64,000 bases of DNA from Gluconobacter sp. Gdi (GTDB lineage Bacteria; Pseudomonadota; Alphaproteobacteria; Acetobacterales; Acetobacteraceae), in assembly GCF_014132155.1 (NCBI RefSeq), contig NZ_BLJQ01000001.1:620001-684000 (forward strand), read 5' to 3'. Made by a program: the position numbers and the translations under genes. Each line of letters starts with the position of its first letter. Within the stretch, counting starts at the first letter, position 1. Under the pieces are notes generated by a model. The model saw nothing but the letters and a program-made list of their open reading frames with translations, searched no databases and was not told where the DNA came from. Below, piece by piece: positions 54,213-63,601 of the stretch.

Positions 54213-54818
54213 ATGAAAATCATCGGTCTGACAGGCGGAATGGCGGCGGGGAAAAGTACAGTCGCCGCTCTGTTTCGTCGGGCCGGTGTGCCGGTTTTTG
54301 ACGCGGACGCTGTTGTACGGACCCTCCAGGGGCCAAGAGGAAAGGCGCTCCCCGCCATTGCCCGCGTCTTTCCTGTTGCAGTGCAGGGCGGCGTTCTGAA
54401 TCGTATGGCTCTGCGTCAGGCTGTGGTTGGAAATGTCGCCGCGCTTCAAGCGTTGGAGGCCATCATGCATCCGCTTGTAAAAGCCGAGCGCGGGAGGTTC
54501 CTGCGTCACTGTCGTGCGCGAAAAGAACCGTTCTGTGTCTTGGATATTCCGCTCCTGATGGAAATCGGGGAAGACCGGAAATGCGATGTGGTGGTGGTGG
54601 TTGAGGCCCCAATGGCAACACGCCTGTCCCGTATTCATCAGCGCGGGAAAACGGGTGCCAGAATGAGCGAGGCACAAGCACGTTCCTTTATCGCACGGCA
54701 AATGCCGGACCACGAACGCAGACGCCGGGCACACATCGTGATACGAACCGGCCTTTCCCGTGGATCTGCTGCCCGGCAGGTTCGCGCTCTTTTGCACCGT
54801 CTGCGCGAGGCTTCATGA
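54213..54818 (+). CDS. coaE: Dephospho-CoA kinase
   Basis: A 201-residue P-loop kinase, last step of CoA synthesis. Walker A GGMAAGKSTVAALF is at 7-20. The lid/CoA-binding region follows (VFDADAVVR, ALEAIMHPLV, LDIPLLMEI). Family-standard length. aroE-coaE-dnaQ is a frequent alphaproteobacterial order. Overlaps dnaQ by 4 nt. Confidence 0.95.
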   Translation: MKIIGLTGGMAAGKSTVAALFRRAGVPVFDADAVVRTLQGPRGKALPAIARVFPVAVQGGVLNRMALRQAVVGNVAALQALEAIMHPLVKAERGRFLRHCRARKEPFCVLDIPLLMEIGEDRKCDVVVVVEAPMATRLSRIHQRGKTGARMSEAQARSFIARQMPDHERRRRAHIVIRTGLSRGSAARQVRALLHRLREAS

Positions 54819-55501
54819 AACGCTCGATCCTGTTCGATACGGAAACCACAGGCTTTGACCCGGATCAGGGCGATCGCATCATCGAAATCGCGGCCATCGA
54901 ACTAATCGATGATCTGCCGACGACCAATTATTACCACGTTATGGTGCACCCTGAGCGCGACATTCCGGCCGAGGCTACGAAGGTGCATGGTTTTCGGATT
55001 GAAGATCTGGAGGGTGCGCCGAAGTTTCCAGAAATCGCAGACGGATTTCTGGAGTTTATCGGCGATGCCCCGATGATCGCGCATAACGCGCGCTTCGACT
55101 TCAAATTCGTGAACGCCGAGCTGCAAAAATGTGGCCGCGCGCCGCTGGATTACGCCAGTCGTGCGATCGATACTGTCGAAATGGCGCGCAAAAAATATCC
55201 GGGTATGCCCGCCAGCCTTGATGCGCTGTGTCGCCGCCTCAACATCGACCTGTCCCAGCGCGGAACTCATAACGCTCTGCTGGACTGCAAATTGCTGGCG
55301 GAAGTGTATGTCGAACTGATGGGCGGCCGCCAGCGCGGGCTTGGACTGGCTGGACCTTCACGGAGCCGCAGTATTGCAGAAGCGGGCAATATGCTCGCAA
55401 ACCGGACCCCACGGAAAATGGCGCTTCCGAGTGCAGAAGAGCTGGCTGCTCATACAGCTTTTGTGGACGATCTGAAGGACCCAGTGTGGCGTCGCGACTG
55501 A
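54815..55501 (+). CDS. dnaQ: DNA polymerase III epsilon subunit (3'-5' exonuclease)
   Basis: A 228-residue proofreading exonuclease of the DEDDh type. Exo I FDTETTGFD, Exo II AHNARFDFKFVN and Exo III HNALLDCKLL. The C-terminal tail (about 180-228) would bind the alpha subunit. Its TGA overlaps the next gene's ATG, so a housekeeping replication gene is coupled to a glycosyltransferase gene. Confidence 0.95.
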   Translation: MKRSILFDTETTGFDPDQGDRIIEIAAIELIDDLPTTNYYHVMVHPERDIPAEATKVHGFRIEDLEGAPKFPEIADGFLEFIGDAPMIAHNARFDFKFVNAELQKCGRAPLDYASRAIDTVEMARKKYPGMPASLDALCRRLNIDLSQRGTHNALLDCKLLAEVYVELMGGRQRGLGLAGPSRSRSIAEAGNMLANRTPRKMALPSAEELAAHTAFVDDLKDPVWRRD

Positions 55502-56409
55502 TGAAGATCCTGTTCATCACATCCAACAGGCTTGGCGATGCCGTTATTTCCACCGGTGTGCTGGATGCTCTGCAAAAACGCTATCCGGCAGCTGTATTTA
55601 CCGTTGTCTGTGGACCGGTCGCGGCAGGGTTGTTCGAACCAAATCCTCGCTGTGAGCGGGTTATTACTCTTGAAAAACGCCGCCACGATCGACACTGGCT
55701 GGACCTCTGGTCTACCTGCGTTCGAACGCGCTGGTTTATGGTCGTGGATCTGCGGGGTTCCCTCCTCAGCCTCACGCTCCGAACGCGTCGAAGGTTGATC
55801 GTTCAGGGGGGGCGTCGGGACGGACGCAAGATCGAGCAGCTTCGTGATGCGCTTGGCCGTCACAAAACCCCGATGCCGCGTGTCTGGACGTCCAGACAGC
55901 ATGACAAAACTGCAGAAGACCTGCTTGCGGGTGGCCCCTGGCTGGCTTTGGGGCCAACGGCGAACTGGGATGGCAAAATCTGGCCTCCAGAGCGATTTGT
56001 CGCGCTTGCTGAGGGCCTGCGTCGTCAGGGGATGCGACCTGTTCTGTTTTATGGGCCGGGAGATGCAGAAAAAGAACGGGCCAGGCCTGTTTTGGAAGCG
56101 CTCCCGGAGGCGCTGGACCTGGGCGGAGACAGGTCTCTCGGAGAAGTGGCAGCGTTGCTTGCTCGTTGTGCGCTCTTTGTAGGCAATGACTCAGGTCTCA
56201 TGCATCTGGCCGCCGCTGCCGGAACGCCCACGCTTGGTCTGTTTGGGCCCTCCCGCATGTCCGAATATGCTCCGTCGGGGACTGAGGCGTTCGCAATCGC
56301 GGCTCCCGGTCCGGAAGGGAAAGCCTCGTTGGAGGATCTGACGGTCGAAGCCGTTCTGGATGTCGCCAAAGCCATTCTGGCAGGAAATGCCAACACCTTC
56401 AGGACGTGA
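55501..56409 (+). CDS. Glycosyltransferase family 9 (heptosyltransferase-like)
   Basis: A 302-residue GT9 protein. N-terminal KILFITSNRLGDAVISTGVL and the C-terminal FVGNDSGLMHLAAAAGTPTLGLFGP (NDP-sugar site) are the family hallmarks. It adds heptose or a related sugar to LPS core at the cytoplasmic membrane face. The acceptor cannot be told. Overlaps dnaQ by one base; the next glycosyltransferase begins about 40 nt downstream. Confidence 0.9.
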   Translation: MKILFITSNRLGDAVISTGVLDALQKRYPAAVFTVVCGPVAAGLFEPNPRCERVITLEKRRHDRHWLDLWSTCVRTRWFMVVDLRGSLLSLTLRTRRRLIVQGGRRDGRKIEQLRDALGRHKTPMPRVWTSRQHDKTAEDLLAGGPWLALGPTANWDGKIWPPERFVALAEGLRRQGMRPVLFYGPGDAEKERARPVLEALPEALDLGGDRSLGEVAALLARCALFVGNDSGLMHLAAAAGTPTLGLFGPSRMSEYAPSGTEAFAIAAPGPEGKASLEDLTVEAVLDVAKAILAGNANTFRT

Positions 56410-56446
56410 CCTTGAAGCGCTGCTCCGCATGGCCGATAGAGAAAGT

Positions 56447-57523
56447 ATGAGCGTTTCTTTCCAGCCTTCGCCTATGGTGTCGCCGTCTTTTTCCGGGCGC
56501 AAAGCCAGAGTGGCCCATGTCATGGCGGGGTCGGCACGCGGCGGGGCGGAACTGTTTTTTGAGCGCCTTTCCATGGCTCAAACCCAGGATGAGCGTTCCG
56601 TTCGCGCCCTGATTCGCCATGATGCAGCGCGGGAAGATCGTCTTCGTGCCGCTCGCGTCGACATACATACGTTCAAATTTGGTGGCGCTCTGGATGTCAG
56701 AACGCGGTCGCACTTGCTCCGGAACCTGCATGAGTTTCAGCCTGATGTCGTTGTGGCCTGGATGAGCCGTGCGGCGCGCAAACTGCCGACTGGTCCCTGG
56801 CGGACAGCGGGGCGTCTGGGCGGATATTACGATCTGTCCAATTATCGGCGCTGCGAGCATCTGATTGGGAATACGCGTGGTTTGGCAGATTGGATGAAAG
56901 CCGAGGGATGGCCCGCGGATCGCGTTCATTACCTACCAAATTTTGCGACGGATTTTGCGGCTGTGACGCCGGTACGACCGGATTTCCTGCCTCCCGATGT
57001 TCCGTTTGTGCTGGCTCTAGGACGCCTGCATGAAAACAAGGCGTTTGATGTTCTGATCCGTGCCATGACCCGTCTGCCAGGCGTGCACCTCGTCATTGCC
57101 GGGGAAGGTCCGGAGCGTGCGGCGCTGGAAGCGCTGATCCGAAGCAAAAATCTTTCAGACCGTGTTCATCTTCCGGGTTGGGTCGCGGAGAGTGGGCCAT
57201 GGCTGCGGGCGTGTGATGTCATGGTTTGCCCGTCGCGGATCGAGCCGCTTGGAAATGTCGTGATTGAAGGTCTTTCGGCAGCGGTCCCTGTCGTCGGAAG
57301 TGCTATTCAGGGGCCTCAGGAAATTCTTTCCGGGACCGACGATGGCCTTCTTGCTCCCGTTGAGGATGCTGAAGCCTTCTCTGCCCAGATCGGGAACATT
57401 CTGGAAGATAAAGCTCTCGCCCAGCGTTTGCGACACAATGGTCGTACCCGGTTCGAGTGCGAGTTTGCACAGGATGTTGTGATGGCCCGTTGGTCCGAAT
57501 TTTTGGACGGAGGGCTGACCTGA
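56447..57523 (+). CDS. Glycosyltransferase family 4
   Basis: About 358 residues of the GT-B fold. N-terminal VAHVMAGSARGGAELFFERL (GG nucleotide-binding loop); donor site with VIAGEGPERAAL, MVCPSRIEPLGNVVIEGLSAAVPVV (E-x7-E type). It would transfer a hexose in LPS or polysaccharide synthesis. Start uncertain: ATG 56447 (GAG-type SD) or 56429; the frame from 56360 overlaps the GT9 gene. Its TGA overlaps asnB. Confidence 0.9.
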   Translation: MSVSFQPSPMVSPSFSGRKARVAHVMAGSARGGAELFFERLSMAQTQDERSVRALIRHDAAREDRLRAARVDIHTFKFGGALDVRTRSHLLRNLHEFQPDVVVAWMSRAARKLPTGPWRTAGRLGGYYDLSNYRRCEHLIGNTRGLADWMKAEGWPADRVHYLPNFATDFAAVTPVRPDFLPPDVPFVLALGRLHENKAFDVLIRAMTRLPGVHLVIAGEGPERAALEALIRSKNLSDRVHLPGWVAESGPWLRACDVMVCPSRIEPLGNVVIEGLSAAVPVVGSAIQGPQEILSGTDDGLLAPVEDAEAFSAQIGNILEDKALAQRLRHNGRTRFECEFAQDVVMARWSEFLDGGLT

Positions 57524-59283
57524 TGTGTGGAATCGCCGGTTTGTCCTGTCTGCCCGGAAAGTCGCCGGATCAAGCCGCGCTGGAGCGGATGTCTGCTGCG
57601 ATTTTTCACCGTGGGCCGGATGGGGAAGGGCGGTTGGATCTTCCGGGCGCAGCGCTTAGGCATCGCCGTCTGTCCATCGTGGATATTGCTGGTGGAACCC
57701 AGCCATTCCGGGTTGGGAATGCGGCGTTGATTGCCAATGGAGAGATCTACAACGATCCGGACATTCGCAGCACTTTTCCTGCTGATCGTTTCCAGACCAA
57801 GAGTGATTGTGAACCGCCTCTGCACCTCTGGCTGAGAGATGGAACTGGCTACACGCATGAGCTGCGTGGCATGTATGCCATCGCCGCCGTTGAGAACGAG
57901 CAAGGCCAGCACGAAATGCTGCTGTCCCGCGATCCGTTCGGCATCAAGCCACTTTATATTGCGGAATACGAAGGTGGAATCGCTTTCGCCTCAGAGGCGC
58001 AGGCTTTGCTGGCTGGAGGCTTTGGTGTCCGGCGGGTCAGGAACAAGGCGCGGAATGAACTGCTCCAGCTTCAGTTCACAACCGGGCAAAAAACAGTTTT
58101 CCCGGGAATACGGCGCTTGTTGCCGGGTGAAACCCTGCGGATTGTGGATGGGCGGATCGTTGAATCGCGCCGCCGCCACGCTTTGCACGAAGCCACGGAA
58201 ACCATCCCCGCTGACCTGACGGACGAGCAGGCTCTGCGCAGGCTCGATGCCGCCTTGACCGACAGTGTCCATGCGCACCTTCGGGCCGATGTTCCTCTGG
58301 GACTGTTTCTATCGGGCGGAATTGATAGTTCTGCCATTCTCGCTGCCGCTCATAAACTCGGGCTACCGCGCCCCATGACCTGGACGGCGCGCTTTGACAC
58401 TGGAAAAGCGGACGAATCTGCCGATGCAGCAGCATTGGCGGCTTCGGTTGGTGCAGATCATCATGTTCTGACCGTCACAGAAGCAATGGTCTGGTCTCAT
58501 CTGCCTACTATTGTGGCCTGCATGGATGATCCTGCGGTAGACTACGCGATTATCCCAACGTGGTTTCTGGCGCAGGAAGCGCGCAAGGACGTCACTGTGA
58601 TCCTGAGCGGCGAAGGGGGAGATGAGCTCTTTGCCGGATATGGGCGCTATCGTCGGGCCATGAAGCCGTGGTGGCGCGGCGGAAGAGGGCCCTGGCGTTC
58701 GGGTACATTTGGTCGGTGTGTGCCGGGGCAAGGGCGTCAGTGGCGCGCGGGGCTCGCGGCCATGGAACTATCCCAGCGTTTGACGGGACTTCCCGCAGTG
58801 CAGGCTCTCGACGTTGCGGAATGGCTCCCCAATGACTTGTTGCTCAAGTTGGATCGCTGCCTGATGGCGCATTCTGCTGAGGGGCGCACACCGCTGCTGG
58901 ATCCTGTTGTGGCCAAGGCCGTCTGGTCTCTGCCGGATCATTTCAAGGTGCGGGATGGATACGGCAAGTGGCTCTTGCGCCGGTGGCTTCAGGATGCCCT
59001 TCCACAGGCAAAGCCGTTTGCTCCAAAGCAGGGTTTCACCGTGCCTGTTGGGCCCTGGATCGAAAAGCAGTCTCAACGACTGGGTCCGATGGTCGCACAG
59101 CAGTCCTGCATCCAAGACATTATGGCCTCACAAAAGGTCGAACGTATTTTCTCAACAGCGACACAGCGCGGTCACGCCCGGCAGGCCTGGACGCTGTTGT
59201 TCTACGCTTTGTGGTTCCGACACCATGTTGAAGGCATTCCGGCTGACGGAGATGTTTTCGAGACACTTTCCCGCACTTGCTAA
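57523..59283 (+). CDS. asnB: Asparagine synthase (glutamine-hydrolysing)-like amidotransferase
   Basis: A 586-residue protein. Glutaminase domain with nucleophile Cys2 (MCGIAG), FHRGPDGEG and ANGEIYND; synthase domain with PP-loop LSGGIDSSAI and GEGGDELFAGYGRY. The true start is ATG 57523, because the Cys must follow the initiator Met. It makes asparagine, or amidates a sugar acid or a peptide. The position after two glycosyltransferases with one-base overlaps leaves a polysaccharide-amidation role open. Confidence 0.9.
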   Translation: MCGIAGLSCLPGKSPDQAALERMSAAIFHRGPDGEGRLDLPGAALRHRRLSIVDIAGGTQPFRVGNAALIANGEIYNDPDIRSTFPADRFQTKSDCEPPLHLWLRDGTGYTHELRGMYAIAAVENEQGQHEMLLSRDPFGIKPLYIAEYEGGIAFASEAQALLAGGFGVRRVRNKARNELLQLQFTTGQKTVFPGIRRLLPGETLRIVDGRIVESRRRHALHEATETIPADLTDEQALRRLDAALTDSVHAHLRADVPLGLFLSGGIDSSAILAAAHKLGLPRPMTWTARFDTGKADESADAAALAASVGADHHVLTVTEAMVWSHLPTIVACMDDPAVDYAIIPTWFLAQEARKDVTVILSGEGGDELFAGYGRYRRAMKPWWRGGRGPWRSGTFGRCVPGQGRQWRAGLAAMELSQRLTGLPAVQALDVAEWLPNDLLLKLDRCLMAHSAEGRTPLLDPVVAKAVWSLPDHFKVRDGYGKWLLRRWLQDALPQAKPFAPKQGFTVPVGPWIEKQSQRLGPMVAQQSCIQDIMASQKVERIFSTATQRGHARQAWTLLFYALWFRHHVEGIPADGDVFETLSRTC

Positions 59284-59316
59284 GCGCGGTTTCCATCAGA
59301 CTAACAAGGACAGACT

Positions 59317-60636
59317 ATGCATTACGATCTGATTATCCGGGGTGGCCGCTGTGTATTCCCATGGGGAGAAGCGGAGGCCGATCTGGGTGTCCGAAACGGC
59401 CGCATCGCTTCTTTGTCCGTTTCACATGACGATGAGGCTGACAGGGTCATTGATGCGACGGGGCTGCATGTTCTGCCTGGCCTGATCGATAGTCATGTTC
59501 ACCTGCGTGACCCCGGAAATGCCGCGGTGGAAACCCTTGAAACCGGAACGCGCGGGGCGGCTCTGGGCGGTGTCACAACGGTTTTTGACATGCCGAACAC
59601 CTCACCCAGCGTGACGGACAAGGCGATGTTGGACTGGAAGCGCGAGCATATCAGCAAGGTCGCTCATGTTGATGTCGGCATGTACATTGGGGCGACCCGT
59701 GATAACACGCCCGACCTTGCCATGCTGGAGCAGCAGCCAGGGGTTTGTGCCATCAAGGTTTTCGCTGGGTCTTCCACCGGCAACCTGATGATCGAGGACG
59801 ACGAAGGTATCGAAGCCGTCATGCGTTCCGGCCACCGTCGTGTCTGTTTTCATTCCGAAGACGAATACCGCCTGCAGGCACGTAAGCCGATGTTTCATGA
59901 AGGCCAGCCTTACGCCACACATAGTGTCTGGCGGGATGTGGAATGTGCGTTCCTGGGAACGCGCCGCATCATGGCGATTGCCCGCAAGACGGGGCGTCCT
60001 GCTCATATCCTCCACACATCTACAGCGGAAGAGCTCGCCTATATGGCTGATTTCCGGGATGTTGCAACGGTTGAAGTCTTGGTCAATCACCTCACGCAGG
60101 TTGGCCCGGAATGCTACGAAAAGCTGGGTGGCCTTGCCGTGATGAACCCGCCCTTGCGGGATCGCTATCACTACGATGCGAGCTGGAAAGCCATTCAGGA
60201 TGGTCGTGTCGATGTTGTGTCTTCAGATCATGCGCCACATCCGTTGGACGCAAAGAAACGCCCATGGCCGAATTGCCCGGCTGGTCTGACAGGTGTGCAG
60301 ACTATTGTTCCGGTTATGCTTGATCGTGTGAATGCAGGCCGTCTGTCTCTGGCGCGTCTGGTAGATCTGATGTCCGCCGGGCCAGCTCGCGTCTATGGGC
60401 TTCAGACCAAGGGTCGCATGGCTGTCGGTTTCGACGCCGATTTCACTCTTGTGGACATGAAGGCTCAGCGGGAAATCACTAACGACTGGATCGTCTCTCC
60501 TTCAGGATGGACACCATTTGATGGCACGCACGTGACGGGTTGGCCGATGGCAACCATCGTTCGTGGAACGGTAGTCATGCAGGATGATGAGGTGATTGGT
60601 GAAGCGACGGGACGGTTTGCCAAATTTGCGCCTTGA
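59317..60636 (+). CDS. pyrC: Dihydroorotase (class I)
   Basis: A 439-residue zinc amidohydrolase, third step of pyrimidine synthesis. DSHVHLRDPG gives the first zinc His pair; the bridging Lys lies in CAIKVFAGSSTGN; further metal ligands are in HILHTSTAEE and VVSSDHAPH. Its length and the RDPG motif fit the class I group that also contains hydantoinases, so dihydroorotase is the most likely reading but not certain. It follows asnB by 33 nt. Confidence 0.88.
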   Translation: MHYDLIIRGGRCVFPWGEAEADLGVRNGRIASLSVSHDDEADRVIDATGLHVLPGLIDSHVHLRDPGNAAVETLETGTRGAALGGVTTVFDMPNTSPSVTDKAMLDWKREHISKVAHVDVGMYIGATRDNTPDLAMLEQQPGVCAIKVFAGSSTGNLMIEDDEGIEAVMRSGHRRVCFHSEDEYRLQARKPMFHEGQPYATHSVWRDVECAFLGTRRIMAIARKTGRPAHILHTSTAEELAYMADFRDVATVEVLVNHLTQVGPECYEKLGGLAVMNPPLRDRYHYDASWKAIQDGRVDVVSSDHAPHPLDAKKRPWPNCPAGLTGVQTIVPVMLDRVNAGRLSLARLVDLMSAGPARVYGLQTKGRMAVGFDADFTLVDMKAQREITNDWIVSPSGWTPFDGTHVTGWPMATIVRGTVVMQDDEVIGEATGRFAKFAP

Positions 60637-60681
60637 TCGAGGCGTAGGGCGCGCGACGCTTCGACCATGAAAGAGAGTTTT

Positions 60682-61062
60682 ATGATTCGCCCCGTTGCCG
60701 CGTTCTGCGGTCTGTCCCTTCTGTCTGCGCTTGCATTTGGAACAGCAGGAGCCGCCGAATCCGGCTGGAGTGCACCAAAATGTGGTGCCGAGCCGGAATC
60801 TCCAGTCGTGAAGGCCGGGACCGTTGCCCAGTACAACGAGAGCGTGGACCGTGTGACAGCCTACGAAAAAGAAGCGCGAGCTTACAATGCATGCGTTTCC
60901 GGGCAGGCGAACCGTGAAGAGACTGCCATCAGCCAGGAAGCCAGCGCGAAAATTTCACGAATTCATTCTGCCAGTGCTGCCGTCCAGACACACATCGCAG
61001 GATCCTTTCAGAAGCTTTCCTCTGAGTTGACTGCTGCGGGACGTAAGCTCGGCCATCACTGA
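60682..61062 (+). CDS. Small exported protein of unknown function
   Basis: About 126 residues. Signal peptide ends near AGA-AE (residue ~25). The mature part has two Cys (KCGAEP and NACVSG) and a helical, Gln/Ala/Ser-rich second half (NREETAISQEASAKISRIHSASAAVQTHI). I do not recognise the family. ATG 60682 has an AGAGAG SD; ATG 60667 is possible. Seven bases separate its stop from the convergent lipoprotein gene. Confidence 0.72.
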   Translation: MIRPVAAFCGLSLLSALAFGTAGAAESGWSAPKCGAEPESPVVKAGTVAQYNESVDRVTAYEKEARAYNACVSGQANREETAISQEASAKISRIHSASAAVQTHIAGSFQKLSSELTAAGRKLGHH

Positions 61063-61069
61063 CGGGTTT

Positions 61070-61372
61070 TCACTGGCCCATCCGCACCTGATTCTGTTGT
61101 GGCGTGAGAGAAGTCGGGCCTTCATAGGTCTGGCGCGCGACATTCGGCATCAGGTCCGGCCTTGCCCAGCATTCCGTGCCCTCAAAACTGGTGGTGCAGT
61201 ATGGCTGGGGCGGGGGTGGTCCAACCGGACGGGAGCAAAAGCTTTCGTCATCATACAGATAGGCTGTATTGCAGTCTTTTCCGGTGATGGCAGAGGCAAT
61301 TCGGTCCGGCGCGCACCCGGCGAGCGCGCAAAAGACTAGAACTGACAATAGAAGCAAAGCTGGGTTTTTCAT
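61070..61372 (-). CDS. Small Cys-rich lipoprotein of unknown function
   Basis: About 100 residues. Lipobox LAGCA (Cys ~19) after a Leu-rich signal, then a short Cys-rich part (KDCNTAYLYDDESFC, PYCTTSFEGTECWARPD) with four Cys that could form two disulfides, and a Pro run PPPPQP. I do not recognise the family. The preferred start is ATG 61372; ATG 61384 adds four residues. Confidence 0.72.
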   Translation of the reverse strand: MKNPALLLLSVLVFCALAGCAPDRIASAITGKDCNTAYLYDDESFCSRPVGPPPPQPYCTTSFEGTECWARPDLMPNVARQTYEGPTSLTPQQNQVRMGQ

Positions 61373-61392
61373 GTCCGGCAGCATTATCCGGC

Positions 61393-61410
61393 AGGGGTTA
61401 AGGAACCCCT
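61393..61410. promoter_or_regulatory. Inverted repeat between divergent genes
   Basis: AGGGGTT (61393-61399) and AACCCCT (61404-61410) with a 4-nt gap, between the lipoprotein gene and the YfgM-like gene. A possible operator. Confidence 0.3.
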
Positions 61411-61481
61411 AAATTGGTGGCCGGTTTCTTTTGGTAACAGCTTCTCAAGCGAAGCGTTTGCCGCAAACGTGCGGCGCCTGT

Positions 61482-62207
61482 ATGGTTCCGCAAGAACTTT
61501 ACAAGACCGATCCAGCAGGGGACCAGGTGGCGGACGATTTCATCACAGAGGTGAACGAAGAAATTCGGCTTCAGCGCCTACGGGCAGCTGCGCGCCGATG
61601 GGGTGCTGTTGTGGCAGGTGTTGTCGTCGTGGGAGCGATTGGCGGCGGTGTCTGGGAGTGGCAGAATCACGCCCGGAAGCAGGCCCAGCAGGCTGCATCA
61701 GCCCAGTATTTCAATACATTGGAGACGCTGGCTGATCCCAAGCACGACAAGGCTGTCACGCAGAAAGCCGAGACAGTTTTTCAGGATCTGGCAGATCATG
61801 GGCCTGTTGGCGTGCGGTCTTATGCAGCGCTGCGTCTGGCAGATCTGAAGATGCAGGATCACGATCTCGCCTCTGCTTTGAAGGCCTGGAACAGTGTTTC
61901 TTCCGATTCTGTCGCCGAGCCTGCCCTGAAGGATATGGCGCGTTACATGGTTCTGAATGCTCAGACCAATACGGCAGACCCGAAGACGTTACGTCCCGGC
62001 TATGAAGCGCTTGCGCAGAGTGGTGGCGCTTGGTCAGCTCTGGCCCAGGAAGGTCTCGTCGCTTTGGATCTCCGTCCAAACGCAACGGCTGACCAGCAGA
62101 AAGAGGCTCGCCGCCTTCTGACGCAGATTGTTGGAAGTGTATCTGCACCTGAAGGGGCTCGTGCACGGGCACAGGCCCTTCTCGAAACCTTTGGAGACGC
62201 TGGTTAA
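61482..62207 (+). CDS. YfgM-like tetratricopeptide membrane protein
   Basis: About 241 residues. A short cytoplasmic N-terminus (VADDFITEVNEEIRLQRLRAAARRW) precedes one membrane helix (~41-63) and a periplasmic region with TPR-like helices (FQDLADHGPVGVRSYAALRLADLKMQDHDLASALKAW). YfgM assists protein folding near the Sec translocon. The order YfgM-like, BamB, Der is widely conserved and supports the call. Start uncertain: ATG 61482 lacks an SD; GTG 61527 has GGGGA 6 nt upstream. Confidence 0.85.
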   Translation: MVPQELYKTDPAGDQVADDFITEVNEEIRLQRLRAAARRWGAVVAGVVVVGAIGGGVWEWQNHARKQAQQAASAQYFNTLETLADPKHDKAVTQKAETVFQDLADHGPVGVRSYAALRLADLKMQDHDLASALKAWNSVSSDSVAEPALKDMARYMVLNAQTNTADPKTLRPGYEALAQSGGAWSALAQEGLVALDLRPNATADQQKEARRLLTQIVGSVSAPEGARARAQALLETFGDAG

Positions 62208-63601
62208 TGCGCCGTCCTGACCGTTTTTCTGCGTCTATGAACCGCCGCTCGATGCTTCGTGTTGCCTGTTCTGGCGCCGCTCTGACCGCGATGGGCGGAT
62301 GCAGTCTGTTCAACGATGATGAGAAGCCCATGTTGGCTGGCCATCGCGTTGACGTGCTTTCCACTGGTGCGGGTCTGACCGTCGATCCCGACGATCATAC
62401 GCCCATCACACTGTCTGCACCGCAGTCCGTGACGGAATGGCTTCAGCCTGACCGCACGCCGGACCATGTTGCGGTTAATGCCGTCTGGAGCGGGTCTAAC
62501 CTCAAGTGGAGCCGTTCCATCGGCGCCGAGGTGAACCCGACGAGCTTCCTGTCCATGGTGGCGATCATGCCGAACAGCCGCGGGGCCATTCAGTCCCCTC
62601 CGGTGATCGGAAATGGTCGGATTTTCACCACGGATGCACAGGGCGTGGTGAAGGCGTGGACGTGGCCGGGCATGAAGCAGCTCTGGTCTCATCAGCCAGC
62701 TCCCCGAAAGTCCCGCTCTACCAATATTGGTGGCGGCGTCGCACTTGATGGAGAGACCCTCTACATTGTGGATGGCGTTGCGCAGGCATTGGCCGTCGAT
62801 GCTGCCAGCGGCAAGATCAAGTGGACTGTCGATCTCGGCACACCCGGTCGATCTGCTCCTACGATTTCTGATGGTCTTGTTGTTTTCGGGACGATTGACG
62901 AGCGTCTTTATGCACTTGAGGCTGCCACGGGCCGACAGGTCTGGACGTATCAGGCAACGGGTGCGGACACCGTCATCTTCGGTCAGGCTGCCCCGGCTAT
63001 CGTAGATGGTGTGGTTCTGGCAGGCTTCGGCAGTGGCGACCTCGTAGCCCTCCGTGCGGCTTCCGGTGAAATGGTGTGGAGCGATAGCCTTGGCGGTGCC
63101 AACGGTATGGGCGCCATGCTGGATTTCTCCTGCATCCGCGGGGCTCCGGTCATCAAGGACGGCACGGCGTATGCCATTTCCATGTCCAGCGTTCTTGTGG
63201 CTGTGGATATGCGCTCCGGACGTCGCTTGTGGGAGCGCGAAGTCAGTGGCCAGACGCCCCTGACAATCTGCGGGGACTGGATGTTTGTCCTGTCCACCGA
63301 TCAGCAGCTTGCCTGTCTGGACCGTCTGTCCGGCCACGTACGCTGGATTACCCAGCTTCGCCGCTTCCGCCGACAGGAAGTGCAGAAGGACGCCATCCAG
63401 TGGGTGGGGCCTCTGCTCGTAAACGGCAAGCTGGTCTGTTTCTCTACCCTGCCGCAGGAAGGCATGGTGATTGTTGATGCCGTAACCGGCAAAATTGAAT
63501 CGACCCGTAAAACCACGGCTCCATGCCAGGTTCAGCCGATCGTCTGTGACGGTCTGGTTCTGACGCTGTCCCAGGATGCTGTTCTGCGGGCCTATGGCTG
63601 A
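62207..63601 (+). CDS. bamB: BamB-like outer-membrane assembly lipoprotein
   Basis: A 464-residue beta-propeller lipoprotein. The signal carries a twin-Arg-like NRRSMLRV and ends in a lipobox AMGGC (Cys ~32). PQQ-type repeats recur through residues ~130-460 (for example [60 protein letters not shown]). BamB helps the Bam complex fold outer-membrane proteins. Overlaps its neighbours on both sides: TAATG at 62205-62209 and 8 nt with der. Confidence 0.9.
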   Translation: MRRPDRFSASMNRRSMLRVACSGAALTAMGGCSLFNDDEKPMLAGHRVDVLSTGAGLTVDPDDHTPITLSAPQSVTEWLQPDRTPDHVAVNAVWSGSNLKWSRSIGAEVNPTSFLSMVAIMPNSRGAIQSPPVIGNGRIFTTDAQGVVKAWTWPGMKQLWSHQPAPRKSRSTNIGGGVALDGETLYIVDGVAQALAVDAASGKIKWTVDLGTPGRSAPTISDGLVVFGTIDERLYALEAATGRQVWTYQATGADTVIFGQAAPAIVDGVVLAGFGSGDLVALRAASGEMVWSDSLGGANGMGAMLDFSCIRGAPVIKDGTAYAISMSSVLVAVDMRSGRRLWEREVSGQTPLTICGDWMFVLSTDQQLACLDRLSGHVRWITQLRRFRRQEVQKDAIQWVGPLLVNGKLVCFSTLPQEGMVIVDAVTGKIESTRKTTAPCQVQPIVCDGLVLTLSQDAVLRAYG

